A DNA stretch of 64,000 bases from Bacteroidota bacterium. GTDB lineage: Bacteria > Bacteroidota > Bacteroidia > Chitinophagales > Saprospiraceae. The position numbers and the translations under genes were made by a program. The DNA is taken from positions 1 to 64,000 of the forward strand of contig JASBVF010000054.1 of assembly GCA_030147525.1 (NCBI GenBank). The letters run 5' to 3'. Positions 56,001-64,000 of the stretch are shown in pieces. How positions within the stretch are numbered: the first letter of the stretch is position 1; every line of letters begins with the position of its first letter. The notes below the pieces were generated by a model. That model was given only the letters and a program-made list of their open reading frames with translations, ran no database searches and was not told where the DNA came from.

Positions 56001-57129
56001 TTGTTCCTCCTATGCAGAATTCGCTGGATGCAGTAAGTGCTTCGATTTCAATTTCGGGTGCTGGAATGGTGAGGTTTTGTAAAACAGACTGACTTTCAAT
56101 CATCTGATAAATTCTATTGATCTGGCCGGGAGTAAAATGTTCTTTACAATGATCGTCATACAGACCTTGCCCCATGTAGTTCGTAAACCACTCTTCATTA
56201 AAAACGTATTCATCAGGAGGAGAATTAGTGTCCAATAATTTATCGTTGTCGTTGTCATATAAGGCACAAGAGTTCGGAGGTTGACAAAGGTTTATGCCTG
56301 GAATTAAACAAAAGCATACTTGGCAAAGGTCTTGCGGCGAAATGAAAGAGCAGTTTGGGTTGGAAAAATTGTCAAAAACAAAAGGATCGGCAGGAGTATC
56401 CAAAACAAAATCTCCTCGATTTATCCAATCATCGCCATTTATGTGTTCACATGGGGCTGAACTGCCGAATTCAGCCCCGTTAGTAGTGTGCCAAAGACCT
56501 AAACAGTGACCTGCCTCATGTATAATAGTCGCAGTTGTCATCGCTAAAAGGTCTCCGTTCCTTACGCCAAAAACCAAGAGGGCATCACCGGGGGTGCTAA
56601 TCGCCCATCCTCCTCCGTTAAATGTGCCTGGATTTCCCAAAAAAATATCAAGTGCGAACGGTGTCCCATACTGATTGTAAAGTGCTTGAAGTGTTGTCGG
56701 TCCAGGGTTTGCATAATATTGGCTACTTTTAATGTCATTGATATTACAATCCCAAATGAAAAATATTTCGTATTGATTGTATACCTCATTTAATACTGTG
56801 ACCATTTGATCCACTTGCATGGGAATTACCCCACCACTGCCATTATCGTTACGAATTGCATGGACTTTTATTTTGATGAAGTAAGGTGATGAAGTACTAT
56901 TATTATTCAATGCATATTGAGGCAATGGGCCAATGTTATTAGGGGAGTTCAGGATTTCACAGCCAGAAAACGTTTGAGCATCAATTACATGACAATGTGC
57001 TAATAATAAAACAAAAATAAGCAGTGATCGATTTAATAACTTTACAGATGTTTTTGGTTTGCCCTTGTTCGAATTCTCCGCTGAACAAGACAAAAAAATG
57101 AGATGGAGCAATGAGAATTTGTAACTCAT
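53026..57129 (-). CDS. Secreted M43 (pappalysin-like) metalloprotease - beta-helix protein with T9SS type A domain
   Basis: The 1367-residue protein carries a zinc metalloprotease domain at about 85-350: HEAGHCLGLWH (His204, Glu205, His208, His214) and a downstream Met-turn NYMGQGLYDDHC with FTPGQINRIYQMI, as in M43 pappalysins. A beta-sandwich follows (about 360-490), then a right-handed beta-helix (about 510-1010) and a helical region paralogous to the 1088-residue protein at 1267-4533, and a T9SS type A sorting domain (LYPNPAKDEIMLEW to KIILIR). The N-terminus has two hydrophobic stretches (7-15 with a Cys, and 37-47 before VIDAQ); the true start may lie inside, but no in-frame ATG is present there. 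Substrate unknown. Confidence 0.9.
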   Translation of the reverse strand: MSYKFSLLHLIFLSCSAENSNKGKPKTSVKLLNRSLLIFVLLLAHCHVIDAQTFSGCEILNSPNNIGPLPQYALNNNSTSSPYFIKIKVHAIRNDNGSGGVIPMQVDQMVTVLNEVYNQYEIFFIWDCNINDIKSSQYYANPGPTTLQALYNQYGTPFALDIFLGNPGTFNGGGWAISTPGDALLVFGVRNGDLLAMTTATIIHEAGHCLGLWHTTNGAEFGSSAPCEHINGDDWINRGDFVLDTPADPFVFDNFSNPNCSFISPQDLCQVCFCLIPGINLCQPPNSCALYDNDNDKLLDTNSPPDEYVFNEEWFTNYMGQGLYDDHCKEHFTPGQINRIYQMIESQSVLQNLTIPAPEIEIEALTASSEFCIGGTSQIEYAVCPPAFHPNPLPVMVTLTPSVEPALLGAFVSFGGDFSDGSETILMDPSCATFFLEVIISPDAPFGTTFQIKMQIEPEQVLCPFYMENGHTVSGTFVSCFNCPCVSGINIGSTGNETFLSENPQIPSVLTGCVAIAGHLIINQSLQFNNAQVTLEPGATIEVQNTLIIRNGSTLQGCEEMWNGIVVKDGGSLIIGEQSSIEDAYSAITAEAGAFIDVQNTIFNRNLNGISSNSEFILQPFAGNTFDCTTPLSPPLSSQYAESGINISNKNLLNIGVQGATPNIFRNLNNGIIATNTTLMVQNTNFEHIKKQSPDDNYLYTGYGILAASKKLSPFMLTQRGNGSAGPVSFVDCTTGIYASGVSVDIAENNMVQVKEGIITEFCHQDIDIFNNSIECINTGIEMSFADLQTNKTIHDNTIDVLGRGAGIFVNEMPLFVDYPATRKIEKNIINLIPGFPTLITTGIHLNSTLRMTVFDNTVNIKAPAIRATGIYVSGNPGGVIDYNHILGNTPSVNVGIRGVSSPSMKWQCNDTEGIGTGFRFDMPCNTTNGFRGNVMKNLQTGLSLSSLTNANGAGGRLGTQTHTANRWVGTFNDNQGATRHEGGIFDIQQSRFFAEQSTSYWPPSIVTPNSSGSWFFPDFPDPNELYLCDLPGFTGEQPIDEADMTIAGNNSTEYGTIRWLSERYLFRKLDENQTLIANTTLESFFNQHKSTSVGRFNTIDNSMSLMLQIGDVTAGQLASNDSLMQQKMNEIRSIEGQLINATGQDSIMLAAERVVLFQDIDSLTIGNAILLDNILAQRSLNAVAVATDLDTISATLIFEQNEKIVNRIFLETIAIGQAGFSSGQIDSLESIASQCPEEGGNAVFKARSILAVINENTLFDDDEFNCIPVEERNRDQARVAESILLEFKLYPNPAKDEIMLEWPSNLAGEGTVVLFDLTGREKFRRALIFDNHKTLLQTNTLPAGIYLCKVIKGNVVIYTEKIILIR

Positions 57130-57599
57130 GGAAGAAGATTTAAGAGAGTGAAAAGATACTTTCCCCGTAAAGCCTCTCGGTCATACGAAAAAAGGTGAAA
57201 ATTGCTAATTCAAAGAAGTTATCACAATAGGAAAAAAGACCTACCCCAGCATGCTGAGTATAGATAGAATCATGTATTTCATAAAGTGAAATGACTTACA
57301 AAAGCAAAGGCGGAAAAGGCAAAAGGTATAAAATGGCAGAAGGACGTAAGAAATGCAGGGGCCTCATGGAGCATGATTTTTAGAGTGTAAAAACGATCAG
57401 AATATCATTTGGATATTCAATCGTTCGGGCTGCAATATCACAACTAGGGGGGGTAATATCCAAATTTTTGATGTTAAATTTTTTGACAATATTTTAAACC
57501 GATACCTCTCGAAAAAATGAGTTGGTTCAAGCTATTTGTTTTCCATTTGCCGGCGCCACGATGAAGGCATTTCTACGCTGCCTTTCATGCAAAATCTCT
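57130..57599. other. AT-rich intergenic region between divergent genes
   Basis: About 470 bases between the protease gene and the -7 box of the GH130 gene. It contains a run of seven G (about 57449) and otherwise AT-rich sequence; no coding frame, repeat array or minus-strand TAnnTTTG box was recognised. Confidence 0.3.
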
Positions 57600-57607
57600 T
57601 ACTTTTG
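57600..57607 (+). promoter_or_regulatory. Candidate -7 box of the GH130 gene
   Basis: TACTTTTG matches TAnnTTTG and lies 66 bases before the start at 57673. The sequence at the -33 distance is GCTG, not TTTG. Confidence 0.35.
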
Positions 57608-57672
57608 GAACTCCACTGACCCTGTGGGCACAATTTTTAAAGCAAAAACACAACTTCATCCAAAAAATAAAT

Positions 57673-58779
57673 ATGTCTAATCAAGCCATCACCATCGTCA
57701 TCCTCCTCTCCCTGACCGCCTGCCAAAACACCCCCACCCCGCCCTCCACCGCCGCCAAAACCTGGTCCCTCGTTCCCTTCGTCCGGGTGGATTCCGTCAA
57801 CCCCGTGCTGACGCCGGGCGATGCGGCATTTCGCTGCCCCGTGCGGCAGGAGGTGGTGAAATGGGAGGAAAAGGACGTCTTCAACCCCGCTGCCGTGGTC
57901 AGGGACGGCAAAATCCACCTGCTCTACCGTGCAGAGGACACCGTCGGGAAGTTCGCCGGCACGTCCCGCATCGGGCTGGCCACGAGCGAGGACGGGCTGC
58001 ATTTCACCCGCCTGCCCGAGCCGGTTTTTTATCCTGAAAACGACAGCCTGAAACGCTTCGAGTGGGAAGGCGGCGCCGAAGACCCCCGCATCGTGGAGAC
58101 CGACGACGGCCGCTATGTGATGACCTACACGGCCTACGACGGCACGGTCGCCCGGCTGCTGCTGGCCACTTCCGTCGATTTGATGAAATGGCAAAAACAC
58201 GGCCTCGTACTCGGCTACGGTAAACACCGGGATACCTGGTCGAAGTCGGGCAGCATCGTCACCCGCCGGGAGGGCGACAAGCTGATCGCCACAAAAATCA
58301 ATGGGAAATACTGGATGTACTGGGGCGACACGGACATTTTCGCCGCTACGTCGGAAGACCTGCTGCACTGGCAAGCCCTGGAAAACGAGCAGGGCGAACT
58401 GGTGAAAATTTTCAGCCCCCGCCCCGGCAAGTTCGACTGCCAGCTCGTGGAACCCGGCCCGCCTGCCCTACTCACGGATCAGGGAATTTTGCTAATCTAC
58501 AACAGCCGCAACCTCGACGAAGGCGGCGACCCCAACCTGCCACCCGGCACCTACGCCGCCGGGCAGATTTTATTTGACAAAAACAACCCCGCCAAAGTGC
58601 TCGACCGGCTGGACGAGTATTTTTTCAAACCGGAAAAACCCTACGAAATCACCGGGCAGATTGGGAATGTGTGCTTTCTGGAAGGACTCGTGCCGTACAA
58701 AGGAAAGTGGTTTTTGTACTACGGAACGGCGGACAGCAAGATAGCCGTGGCTGTTAAAAACATAAATTCCGGGCAATGA
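57673..58779 (+). CDS. GH130-family glycoside phosphorylase/hydrolase lipoprotein
   Basis: The 368-residue protein begins with a short lipoprotein signal (lipobox LTAC, Cys17), so it should be tethered to a membrane outside the cytoplasm. The five-bladed propeller of GH130 is recognised by DVFNPAAVVRDGKIHLLYRAED, the EDPRI motif that holds the conserved catalytic Asp, YVMTYTAYDG, and QLVEPGPPALL. GH130 enzymes act on beta-mannosides (phosphorolysis) or, in some subgroups, hydrolyse them; an extracytoplasmic lipoprotein has little free sugar metabolism around it, so hydrolysis is perhaps likelier, but this is inference. No SusC/D or other glycan genes are adjacent. Confidence 0.85.
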   Translation: MSNQAITIVILLSLTACQNTPTPPSTAAKTWSLVPFVRVDSVNPVLTPGDAAFRCPVRQEVVKWEEKDVFNPAAVVRDGKIHLLYRAEDTVGKFAGTSRIGLATSEDGLHFTRLPEPVFYPENDSLKRFEWEGGAEDPRIVETDDGRYVMTYTAYDGTVARLLLATSVDLMKWQKHGLVLGYGKHRDTWSKSGSIVTRREGDKLIATKINGKYWMYWGDTDIFAATSEDLLHWQALENEQGELVKIFSPRPGKFDCQLVEPGPPALLTDQGILLIYNSRNLDEGGDPNLPPGTYAAGQILFDKNNPAKVLDRLDEYFFKPEKPYEITGQIGNVCFLEGLVPYKGKWFLYYGTADSKIAVAVKNINSGQ

Positions 58780-58793
58780 CACGATAAAACAGC

Positions 58794-58801
58794 TATTTTT
58801 G
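58794..58801 (+). promoter_or_regulatory. Candidate -7 box of the beta-helix/Ig protein gene
   Basis: TATTTTTG matches TAnnTTTG just after the GH130 stop and about 95 bases before the start at 58897. No clear -33 element. Confidence 0.35.
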
Positions 58802-58896
58802 TCAAAAATTTCGCCCAAAAAGAGTTAGCGCTTCCGTTTCCCCCAACATTTTTCAAAAAAAGCTAACTCAGCTGACGGAAGAAACGGAACAATACC

Positions 58897-61800
58897 ATGA
58901 TGAGAATTTTACATACACTTGTCGTACTTGTCTTTTCCTTTTTTCCTGCTCTAACATTTGCCCAAGTTATTTACGTCGCCCCAAACGGGAGTGGCAATGG
59001 CTCCTCCTGGGCAAATGCCGCCGGCAACCTGAAGGCGGTACTCGACAATGCCGTCGCTGGCACGCAGATTTGGGTCAAAAAAGGAATCTACCGCCCCACC
59101 ACTTGCACCAACTGTACATTCGATCAGCGAAACATGTGGTTTGAGATAAAAAACGGCGTCAAACTTTACGGCGGATTTGCCGGTCATGAAACCTCCGTCA
59201 GCCAACGAATCATCAGCAGCAACCCAACCTACCTGAGCGGCGACATCGACCAGGATGGGCAGTTGTCAAATAATTCTTTCACCATCGTCCATACCGCCAA
59301 CGTCAGCAACCTTACGCTGGTGGACGGCTTCATCATCACCGGCGGAAATGCTGACAACAATGCAGCTGCCCTGGGCACTCCGCAAAACAGCGGCGCCGGT
59401 TGGTTCAACGTCGGCTCAACGGCCGGCGGCGCTTCTCATCCCGTGGTGCGCAATTGCCGTTTTGAAAACAACTACGCCTGGGGCTACGGCGGCGGCATGT
59501 TTAACGACGGCAGCTTCGGCGGCGACTGCCATCCGGTGCTTCAAAACTGTCTTTTTTACGAAAACAGCTCCCGTTCCGGTGGCGGGGGGATCTACAATTC
59601 GGGCAGCTTCAACGGAAATTGCAGCCCGGTTTTGACCAATTGCCTGTTTGAAAATAACGAATCGCAACTTTCGGAAGGCGGCGGTATGTTCAACACCGGC
59701 TCGGAAGGCGGCGTCTGCAACCCCGTCCTGACCGGCTGCATTTTCACCGGCAACACCGCCTTCAACGACGGCGGGGCGATCTACAATTTTGGAAAAGGCG
59801 GCAACAGCAGCCCCGTTTTGAAAAATTGCATTTTCAACGAAAATGAAGCTGGCACCGGAGGCGCCGTTTACAACGACGGCACGTTCAGCGGCTTCAGCGG
59901 CGGTAAATTCACCGACTGCCAATTCATCGCCAACCACTCGGCCAACGGCGACGGCGGTGCGATGTACAACTCCGGCTTTGACGGCACCTGCAACCCGGAA
60001 ATTTTAAACTGCATTTTTGAAAACAATCACTCTGCGTTCGCCGGAGCCGCACTTTTCAACAACGGCGTCGAAGGTATTTGTAATCCGACAGTGACTAATT
60101 GCCGGTTTCTGAACAACCTCGCCGACACCTACGGCGGGGCCATCTACAACCAGGGCAAGACCGGAAATGCCAGCCCCAACATTACAAACTGCCTTTTTGC
60201 CAACAACAATGCGCTCTCAGCCGGCGCCATCTATAATCTCGGCGCCGAAGGCGGCAACGCCAACGCCATGATTACCAACTGCACGTTTTACGGAAACCAT
60301 GCCAACGTGGGCGGGGCGGTTTATTGCAACGCAGGAGAACAGGGCACTGGCGTGGCCAGCCCGATGGTGCGTAACTGCATTTTTTGGGGAAATACAGCGG
60401 GCGAAGGCAAGGTCTTCCGCATCATCTGGGGAACGCCCACCATCAGCCACTCGCTGGCGGATGTCACTGATTGTCAGGGACTTTACAACGGCATGGGTGG
60501 CTCGGTCAACTGCGGTGCCGGGCTTATTTTTAACCAAAACCCCAAGTTTGCGGACGCTTCAGGCAACAATTTTCACCTCCTGGCCAGCTCTCCTGCCATC
60601 GACGATGGCAACAATGACGCCATCGCCCAAACCGGCATCCTGATCGATCTGGACAGCCTGCCCCGTATTTTCAACAGCACGGTGGACATGGGCGTGTTCG
60701 AGTTCGGCTCGACCGCCGGCACTGCGCCCGCCATCACGCAAAATCCTCAAAGTCAGGAGGTTTGCAAGGGAGACTCTGCCAGCTTCAGCATCAGTGCTAC
60801 TGGCAGCCAGCCGCTTGTTTTTCAATGGATGAAAAACGGGAACCCGATTCCGGGGGCCAATCAAAACATTTTCACCCTCAACAATACCACAGCGGCTGAT
60901 GCTGCGAATTACAGCTGCCAGGTGACGAACAGCACGGGGCAAACAGCTACGAGCGCTCCTGCATCGCTCACGGTGAAAGAACCGGTCTCCGTGAGCCTGG
61001 TGATTACCGCTTCGCAAACAGAAATCTGCGCCGGTGAGGAGATCACGCTGAATGCCAGTCCGGTCAACGGCGGCGCTGCGCCGGTATTCCAGTGGTTCAT
61101 CAACGGCAATGCTTTCGGCGGCAGTGTTTCCACGTTCAGTATCAGTCAGTTAAACGATGGAGATACTTTTACGTGTGAAGTTATTTCATCGGAAACCTGC
61201 GTTTCGAATATGGCAGCTACATCAAATTCCGTGGTGATCCATGTGGAAAACACATTGACAGCGTCTCTTTCTCTCGTTGTCAGCACGGAGACGGTATGCG
61301 AAGGTCAGCCGGTCGAAATACAAGCCCAATCCGTTAACAGCGGCAACGCACCCTCCTACCAATGGATGCTCAATGGAAATCCCGTTGGCGCCAATTCTCC
61401 CACATTCACCCTGGCAATGCCACAGCATGGTGATCAGATTCATTGCAGCATGACATCTTCGAAAAATTGTGTAATGACAAATCCGGTGTCATCCAATGTG
61501 CTGACGCTTACTGTTGAGCCGGTCGGGGTCGTGGCTGTGAGCGTTACGCCTTCAACTGACAGTACTTTTTGCCAGGGCACAACGGTAGTGTTTACGGCTA
61601 CCTATGAAAATGGCGGAGGAAATCCCGTTTTCGAGTGGAATGTAAACGGCCTGCCTGCCGGAGGGAGCGAGCCCGTTTTTACCACGACTGCGCTGAAAGA
61701 CGGGGATGCTGTGAGTTGCCTGCTCACTTCGAGCCTTGTTTGCGTGGAAGAGAATCCGGTGCTGTCGAATCAGGTGGTGGTGATTGTAGACAGTTGCGCA

Positions 61801-62076
61801 GTGTCAGCCATTGAACAAAGCACTGAAAATCAATTGGTTTTGGTGTACCCAAACCCTGCAAATGGCAAAATTTTTGTTGAAATTTCAGAATCAACCGGTA
61901 TATTTGCTATGAATTTGCTGAACACCGGGGGGCAAAATCTGTTATCCACTTTTGAGAATCATCCCGTTATCCCTTGTGCCCGAACATTAGACTTAACCGG
62001 CTTTCCTAAAGGGATTTATTTTTTACAAATTATAACCGACTATTATTTGACAGTTGAAAAGATTGTGCTGGAGTAA
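58897..62076 (+). CDS. Secreted beta-helix protein with Ig-like domains and T9SS type A domain
   Basis: The 1059-residue protein has a signal peptide, then VIYVAPNGSGNGSSWANAAGNLKAVLDNA, the standard opening of pectate-lyase-fold/choice-of-anchor Q proteins. From about 130 to 530 roughly a dozen turns of the form GGAIYNxGxxGNxSPxxxNCxFxxN form a regular right-handed helix resembling chlamydial Pmp repeats. An Ig-like domain (about 620-695) and three further Ig-like units (starting VSLVITASQTEICAGEEITL) follow, then a T9SS type A sorting domain (VYPNPANGKIFVEI to KIVLE). No catalytic residues can be named; a surface adhesin is likely. The start could also be the second Met (58900). Confidence 0.88.
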   Translation: MMRILHTLVVLVFSFFPALTFAQVIYVAPNGSGNGSSWANAAGNLKAVLDNAVAGTQIWVKKGIYRPTTCTNCTFDQRNMWFEIKNGVKLYGGFAGHETSVSQRIISSNPTYLSGDIDQDGQLSNNSFTIVHTANVSNLTLVDGFIITGGNADNNAAALGTPQNSGAGWFNVGSTAGGASHPVVRNCRFENNYAWGYGGGMFNDGSFGGDCHPVLQNCLFYENSSRSGGGGIYNSGSFNGNCSPVLTNCLFENNESQLSEGGGMFNTGSEGGVCNPVLTGCIFTGNTAFNDGGAIYNFGKGGNSSPVLKNCIFNENEAGTGGAVYNDGTFSGFSGGKFTDCQFIANHSANGDGGAMYNSGFDGTCNPEILNCIFENNHSAFAGAALFNNGVEGICNPTVTNCRFLNNLADTYGGAIYNQGKTGNASPNITNCLFANNNALSAGAIYNLGAEGGNANAMITNCTFYGNHANVGGAVYCNAGEQGTGVASPMVRNCIFWGNTAGEGKVFRIIWGTPTISHSLADVTDCQGLYNGMGGSVNCGAGLIFNQNPKFADASGNNFHLLASSPAIDDGNNDAIAQTGILIDLDSLPRIFNSTVDMGVFEFGSTAGTAPAITQNPQSQEVCKGDSASFSISATGSQPLVFQWMKNGNPIPGANQNIFTLNNTTAADAANYSCQVTNSTGQTATSAPASLTVKEPVSVSLVITASQTEICAGEEITLNASPVNGGAAPVFQWFINGNAFGGSVSTFSISQLNDGDTFTCEVISSETCVSNMAATSNSVVIHVENTLTASLSLVVSTETVCEGQPVEIQAQSVNSGNAPSYQWMLNGNPVGANSPTFTLAMPQHGDQIHCSMTSSKNCVMTNPVSSNVLTLTVEPVGVVAVSVTPSTDSTFCQGTTVVFTATYENGGGNPVFEWNVNGLPAGGSEPVFTTTALKDGDAVSCLLTSSLVCVEENPVLSNQVVVIVDSCAVSAIEQSTENQLVLVYPNPANGKIFVEISESTGIFAMNLLNTGGQNLLSTFENHPVIPCARTLDLTGFPKGIYFLQIITDYYLTVEKIVLE

Positions 62077-62516
62077 CTGGAACCTGAAAACTTAAAATCA
62101 GGCTTCTTCATTGATAATCAGTACATTAGTTCGGTTTTCAGGATGAACTTCCTCTCACTCCATCTCACTCACACTCAATAAAATCGTTCGCAACATCACG
62201 TAGCGAAAGTGCCTGATGCATTTGTTTCTGTACCCTGATTTTGAGTGAACAAATCAACAACTATCTGACGAATTGAATAAAATCCCTGTTTGCAGGGGTT
62301 TACATCAATATTATGCTTTTTGTATATTGCTTGTATCAGAGAAGTAGATTTTTAACCCTGAAACCAGCATGACCAAAACCGATAATTTTTAACAGTATCC
62401 CCCCAGTCTTGTCGAGCATGGATGAGAAGAAGGGTTTTTAAAAAAATAAATAACTGGTTATCAGTGATTTATTTTTAAAATACTGCTGCTTTTCATGTAA
62501 GCTCGCCTGGGAAAAA
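62077..62516. other. Intergenic region upstream of the second PorP/SprF gene
   Basis: About 440 AT-rich bases. A weak promoter candidate is TTTG at 62289-62292 followed after 19 bases by TATGCTTT (two mismatches to TAnnTTTG). No coding frame or repeat array was seen. Confidence 0.3.
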
Positions 62517-63560
62517 ATGAACATAGTTTTGAAAACAAAATCCTACCTCCATCTCCAGCTTTTCTTGGTTTTGTTGCTGGGAGGCATCTCCCTGCATTCA
62601 CAAGACATTCACTTCACGCAGTTTTACAATGCGCCGCTAAACCTGAACCCTGCTCTGACAGGTATCTCGAATGGCGACATCCGCATCACCGGCCTCTACC
62701 GAAGTCAGTGGAACGCAGCCAATGCGCCTTACAAAACCTTCCAGGCCGGGGCTGAAAAGAAGTTTTACAATGTGCAGCACGAGGACTGGTGGATGAGCGG
62801 TGGACTCAATATTTCCTATGACCGTACGGGCGACGGGAATTTTTCCACCACGCACGTTGCCGTTTCAGGCTCCTACACCAAGATGCTCGACAAGGAAAAT
62901 TTCCTGACCATCGGACTGTCGGGTGGCGTGGGACAGCGGCAATTTGAGTTCGGAAATTTCACTTTCGACAACCAGTGGAATGGTGATATTTTCGATGAAA
63001 ACCGCCCCGTCAATGAAAACTTCGACGATCCAAATATTTTTTACCCCGACTTCGGCATCGGCGTCAACTGGCGAGGCCAGCAACAGAAAAAGCGCACCAA
63101 AATTGACCTGGGTGGCGCAGCATTTCACTTCAATCAACCCAACCAGAATTACCTTAGCAGCGACAAAAGCCCACTGCCCGTCCGCTTGAGCATGTACACT
63201 ATGCCTACTGTCCAGATTACTTCGGTCGGCGACGTGGTCGGACATGCCACGGCACAAATCCAGGGTAACTACTTCGAGGCACTGGCAGGGCTGGCCTACC
63301 GTCATCACCTGAACACCAAAAAATCGAAAGAGGTGGCCGTACAACTTGGCTTTGGTTACCGTTTCAACGCTATCGGCGATGCTCTGACGCCGGCGCTGGA
63401 AGTACATTACCACGACCTGGTGGTTGGATTTAGCTGGGATGTGAACGTGTCGGGCTTCTCTACTGCCACAAACCGCAACGGCGGCCCGGAAATAGCTGTT
63501 CGATACATTATTCACAAAGTATATCCGCTGAAGGCGTTCAAGGCGTGCCCGTTGATTTAA
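62517..63560 (+). CDS. PorP/SprF family T9SS outer-membrane protein
   Basis: The 347-residue protein has a signal peptide ending at SLHSQ and the diagnostic PorP/SprF opening DIHFTQFYNAPLNLNPALTG, followed by RITGLYRSQWNAANAPYKTFQAG and alternating barrel strands. It is a second member of the family in the window (the other is 18385-19338) and is followed after 72 bases by an OmpA/PD40-type gene, the usual pairing. Its upstream neighbour carries a type A, not type B, domain, so its cognate cargo is not evident here. Confidence 0.92.
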   Translation: MNIVLKTKSYLHLQLFLVLLLGGISLHSQDIHFTQFYNAPLNLNPALTGISNGDIRITGLYRSQWNAANAPYKTFQAGAEKKFYNVQHEDWWMSGGLNISYDRTGDGNFSTTHVAVSGSYTKMLDKENFLTIGLSGGVGQRQFEFGNFTFDNQWNGDIFDENRPVNENFDDPNIFYPDFGIGVNWRGQQQKKRTKIDLGGAAFHFNQPNQNYLSSDKSPLPVRLSMYTMPTVQITSVGDVVGHATAQIQGNYFEALAGLAYRHHLNTKKSKEVAVQLGFGYRFNAIGDALTPALEVHYHDLVVGFSWDVNVSGFSTATNRNGGPEIAVRYIIHKVYPLKAFKACPLI

Positions 63561-63632
63561 GCAGGTTGAAGTTTTCAGGAAAAAACAAAACAACTTCAGC
63601 CAAAAACGACATATCCAAAAAAGAATACGGCA

Positions 63633-64000
63633 ATGAAACACATCATATTTCCCCTCCTACTCACAGCCTGCTGCTTTTCGACCGCTGTGAGCCAGACCTA
63701 CCGCCAGTACATGAAAGCGGCGGACGAGGAGTTCGCCAACCTCAACTATTACTCTGCCATGAAGCACTACCAGGAGGCCATGTCGATTGAGGGCGAGCAG
63801 CCGGAGGTTTTATTCAAGTATGCGGAAGCTGCCAGGCTGTTTCAATCCTACACCTTCGCCGATACGGCCTACACGAAGGTACTCTCCGGCGAAAAGGCAA
63901 AGGACTACCCGCTGACCAAATACTGGCTCGCTTCCGTAAAAAAGAAACAGGGAAAATACGAAGAGGCGCAGGCGCTTTTCCAACAATTCGTGGATGAACA
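63633..64000 (+). CDS. Start of a PorE-like TPR/PD40/OmpA protein, C-terminus outside window
   Basis: ATG at 63633 opens a frame that runs to the window edge (122 residues). It has a signal peptide (MKHIIFPLLLTACCFSTAVS) and TPR-like repeats (ADEEFANLNYYSAMKHYQEAM, then ALFQQFVDE). In this position after porP, related genomes carry proteins with TPR, PD40 blades and a C-terminal OmpA domain; those parts would lie beyond the window, so the full assignment is inference. Confidence 0.75.
   Translation, partial: MKHIIFPLLLTACCFSTAVSQTYRQYMKAADEEFANLNYYSAMKHYQEAMSIEGEQPEVLFKYAEAARLFQSYTFADTAYTKVLSGEKAKDYPLTKYWLASVKKKQGKYEEAQALFQQFVDE

Overview
The window looks like chromosome of a member of the Bacteroidota, most likely a saprospirian (Lewinella/Haliscomenobacter-like). 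The signs are type IX secretion (T9SS) C-terminal sorting domains on at least six large secreted proteins, the T9SS translocon SprA, two PorP/SprF genes, a fused MurF-Alr enzyme, a DksA-like protein without zinc ligands, and TAnnTTTG-type -7 boxes in front of many genes. The genus is inference; no rRNA gene, tRNA, CRISPR array, transposase or prophage was recognised.

Layout. Positions 1-4533 (minus) hold a two-gene secreted cassette: a beta-helix T9SS protein followed by a beta-propeller-like surface protein cut by the window edge. From 5003 to 16130 lie mostly housekeeping genes: a PaaE-like reductase, a small outer-membrane barrel, cdsA, upp, an ABC permease, a Uma2 nuclease, an NtrC/NtrY-like two-component pair, a VOC protein, a GNAT acetyltransferase and murA. 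From 16155 to 26572 (minus) runs a T9SS type B adhesin - PorP/SprF - OmpA/PD40 triplet. Then come a glucosaminidase, a TPR protein, a DksA-like protein, lspA, moeA, sprA, ruvA and murF-alr (27083-43892). After these follow a 1670-residue adhesin with an N-terminal thioredoxin fold, a TIGR02757 protein and a family 2 glycosyltransferase. A second copy of the two-gene cassette sits at 51226-57129, here with an M43 metalloprotease domain added. The right end holds a GH130 lipoprotein, a beta-helix/Ig T9SS protein, and a second PorP/SprF gene followed by the start of an OmpA/PD40-type gene.

How it fits together. SprA is the outer-membrane pore through which the sorting-domain proteins leave the cell; PorP/SprF and OmpA-like partners are expected to handle type B cargo. 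MurA, MurF-Alr, the glucosaminidase, LspA and CdsA supply envelope synthesis and turnover.

The most unusual signal is at the DNA level. Short tandem repeats of 7 (sometimes 8 or 9) bp with different unit sequences sit just upstream of the starts of the reductase, murA, porP, ruvA, murF-alr and glycosyltransferase genes. Several also lie inside the essential murF-alr reading frame, next to a large palindrome that has been read through as protein. Other items of interest are the duplicated secreted cassette with the same internal hairpin arrangement, an Arg/Gly-rich stretch in SprA, and a MurA with Asp in place of the fosfomycin-target Cys.
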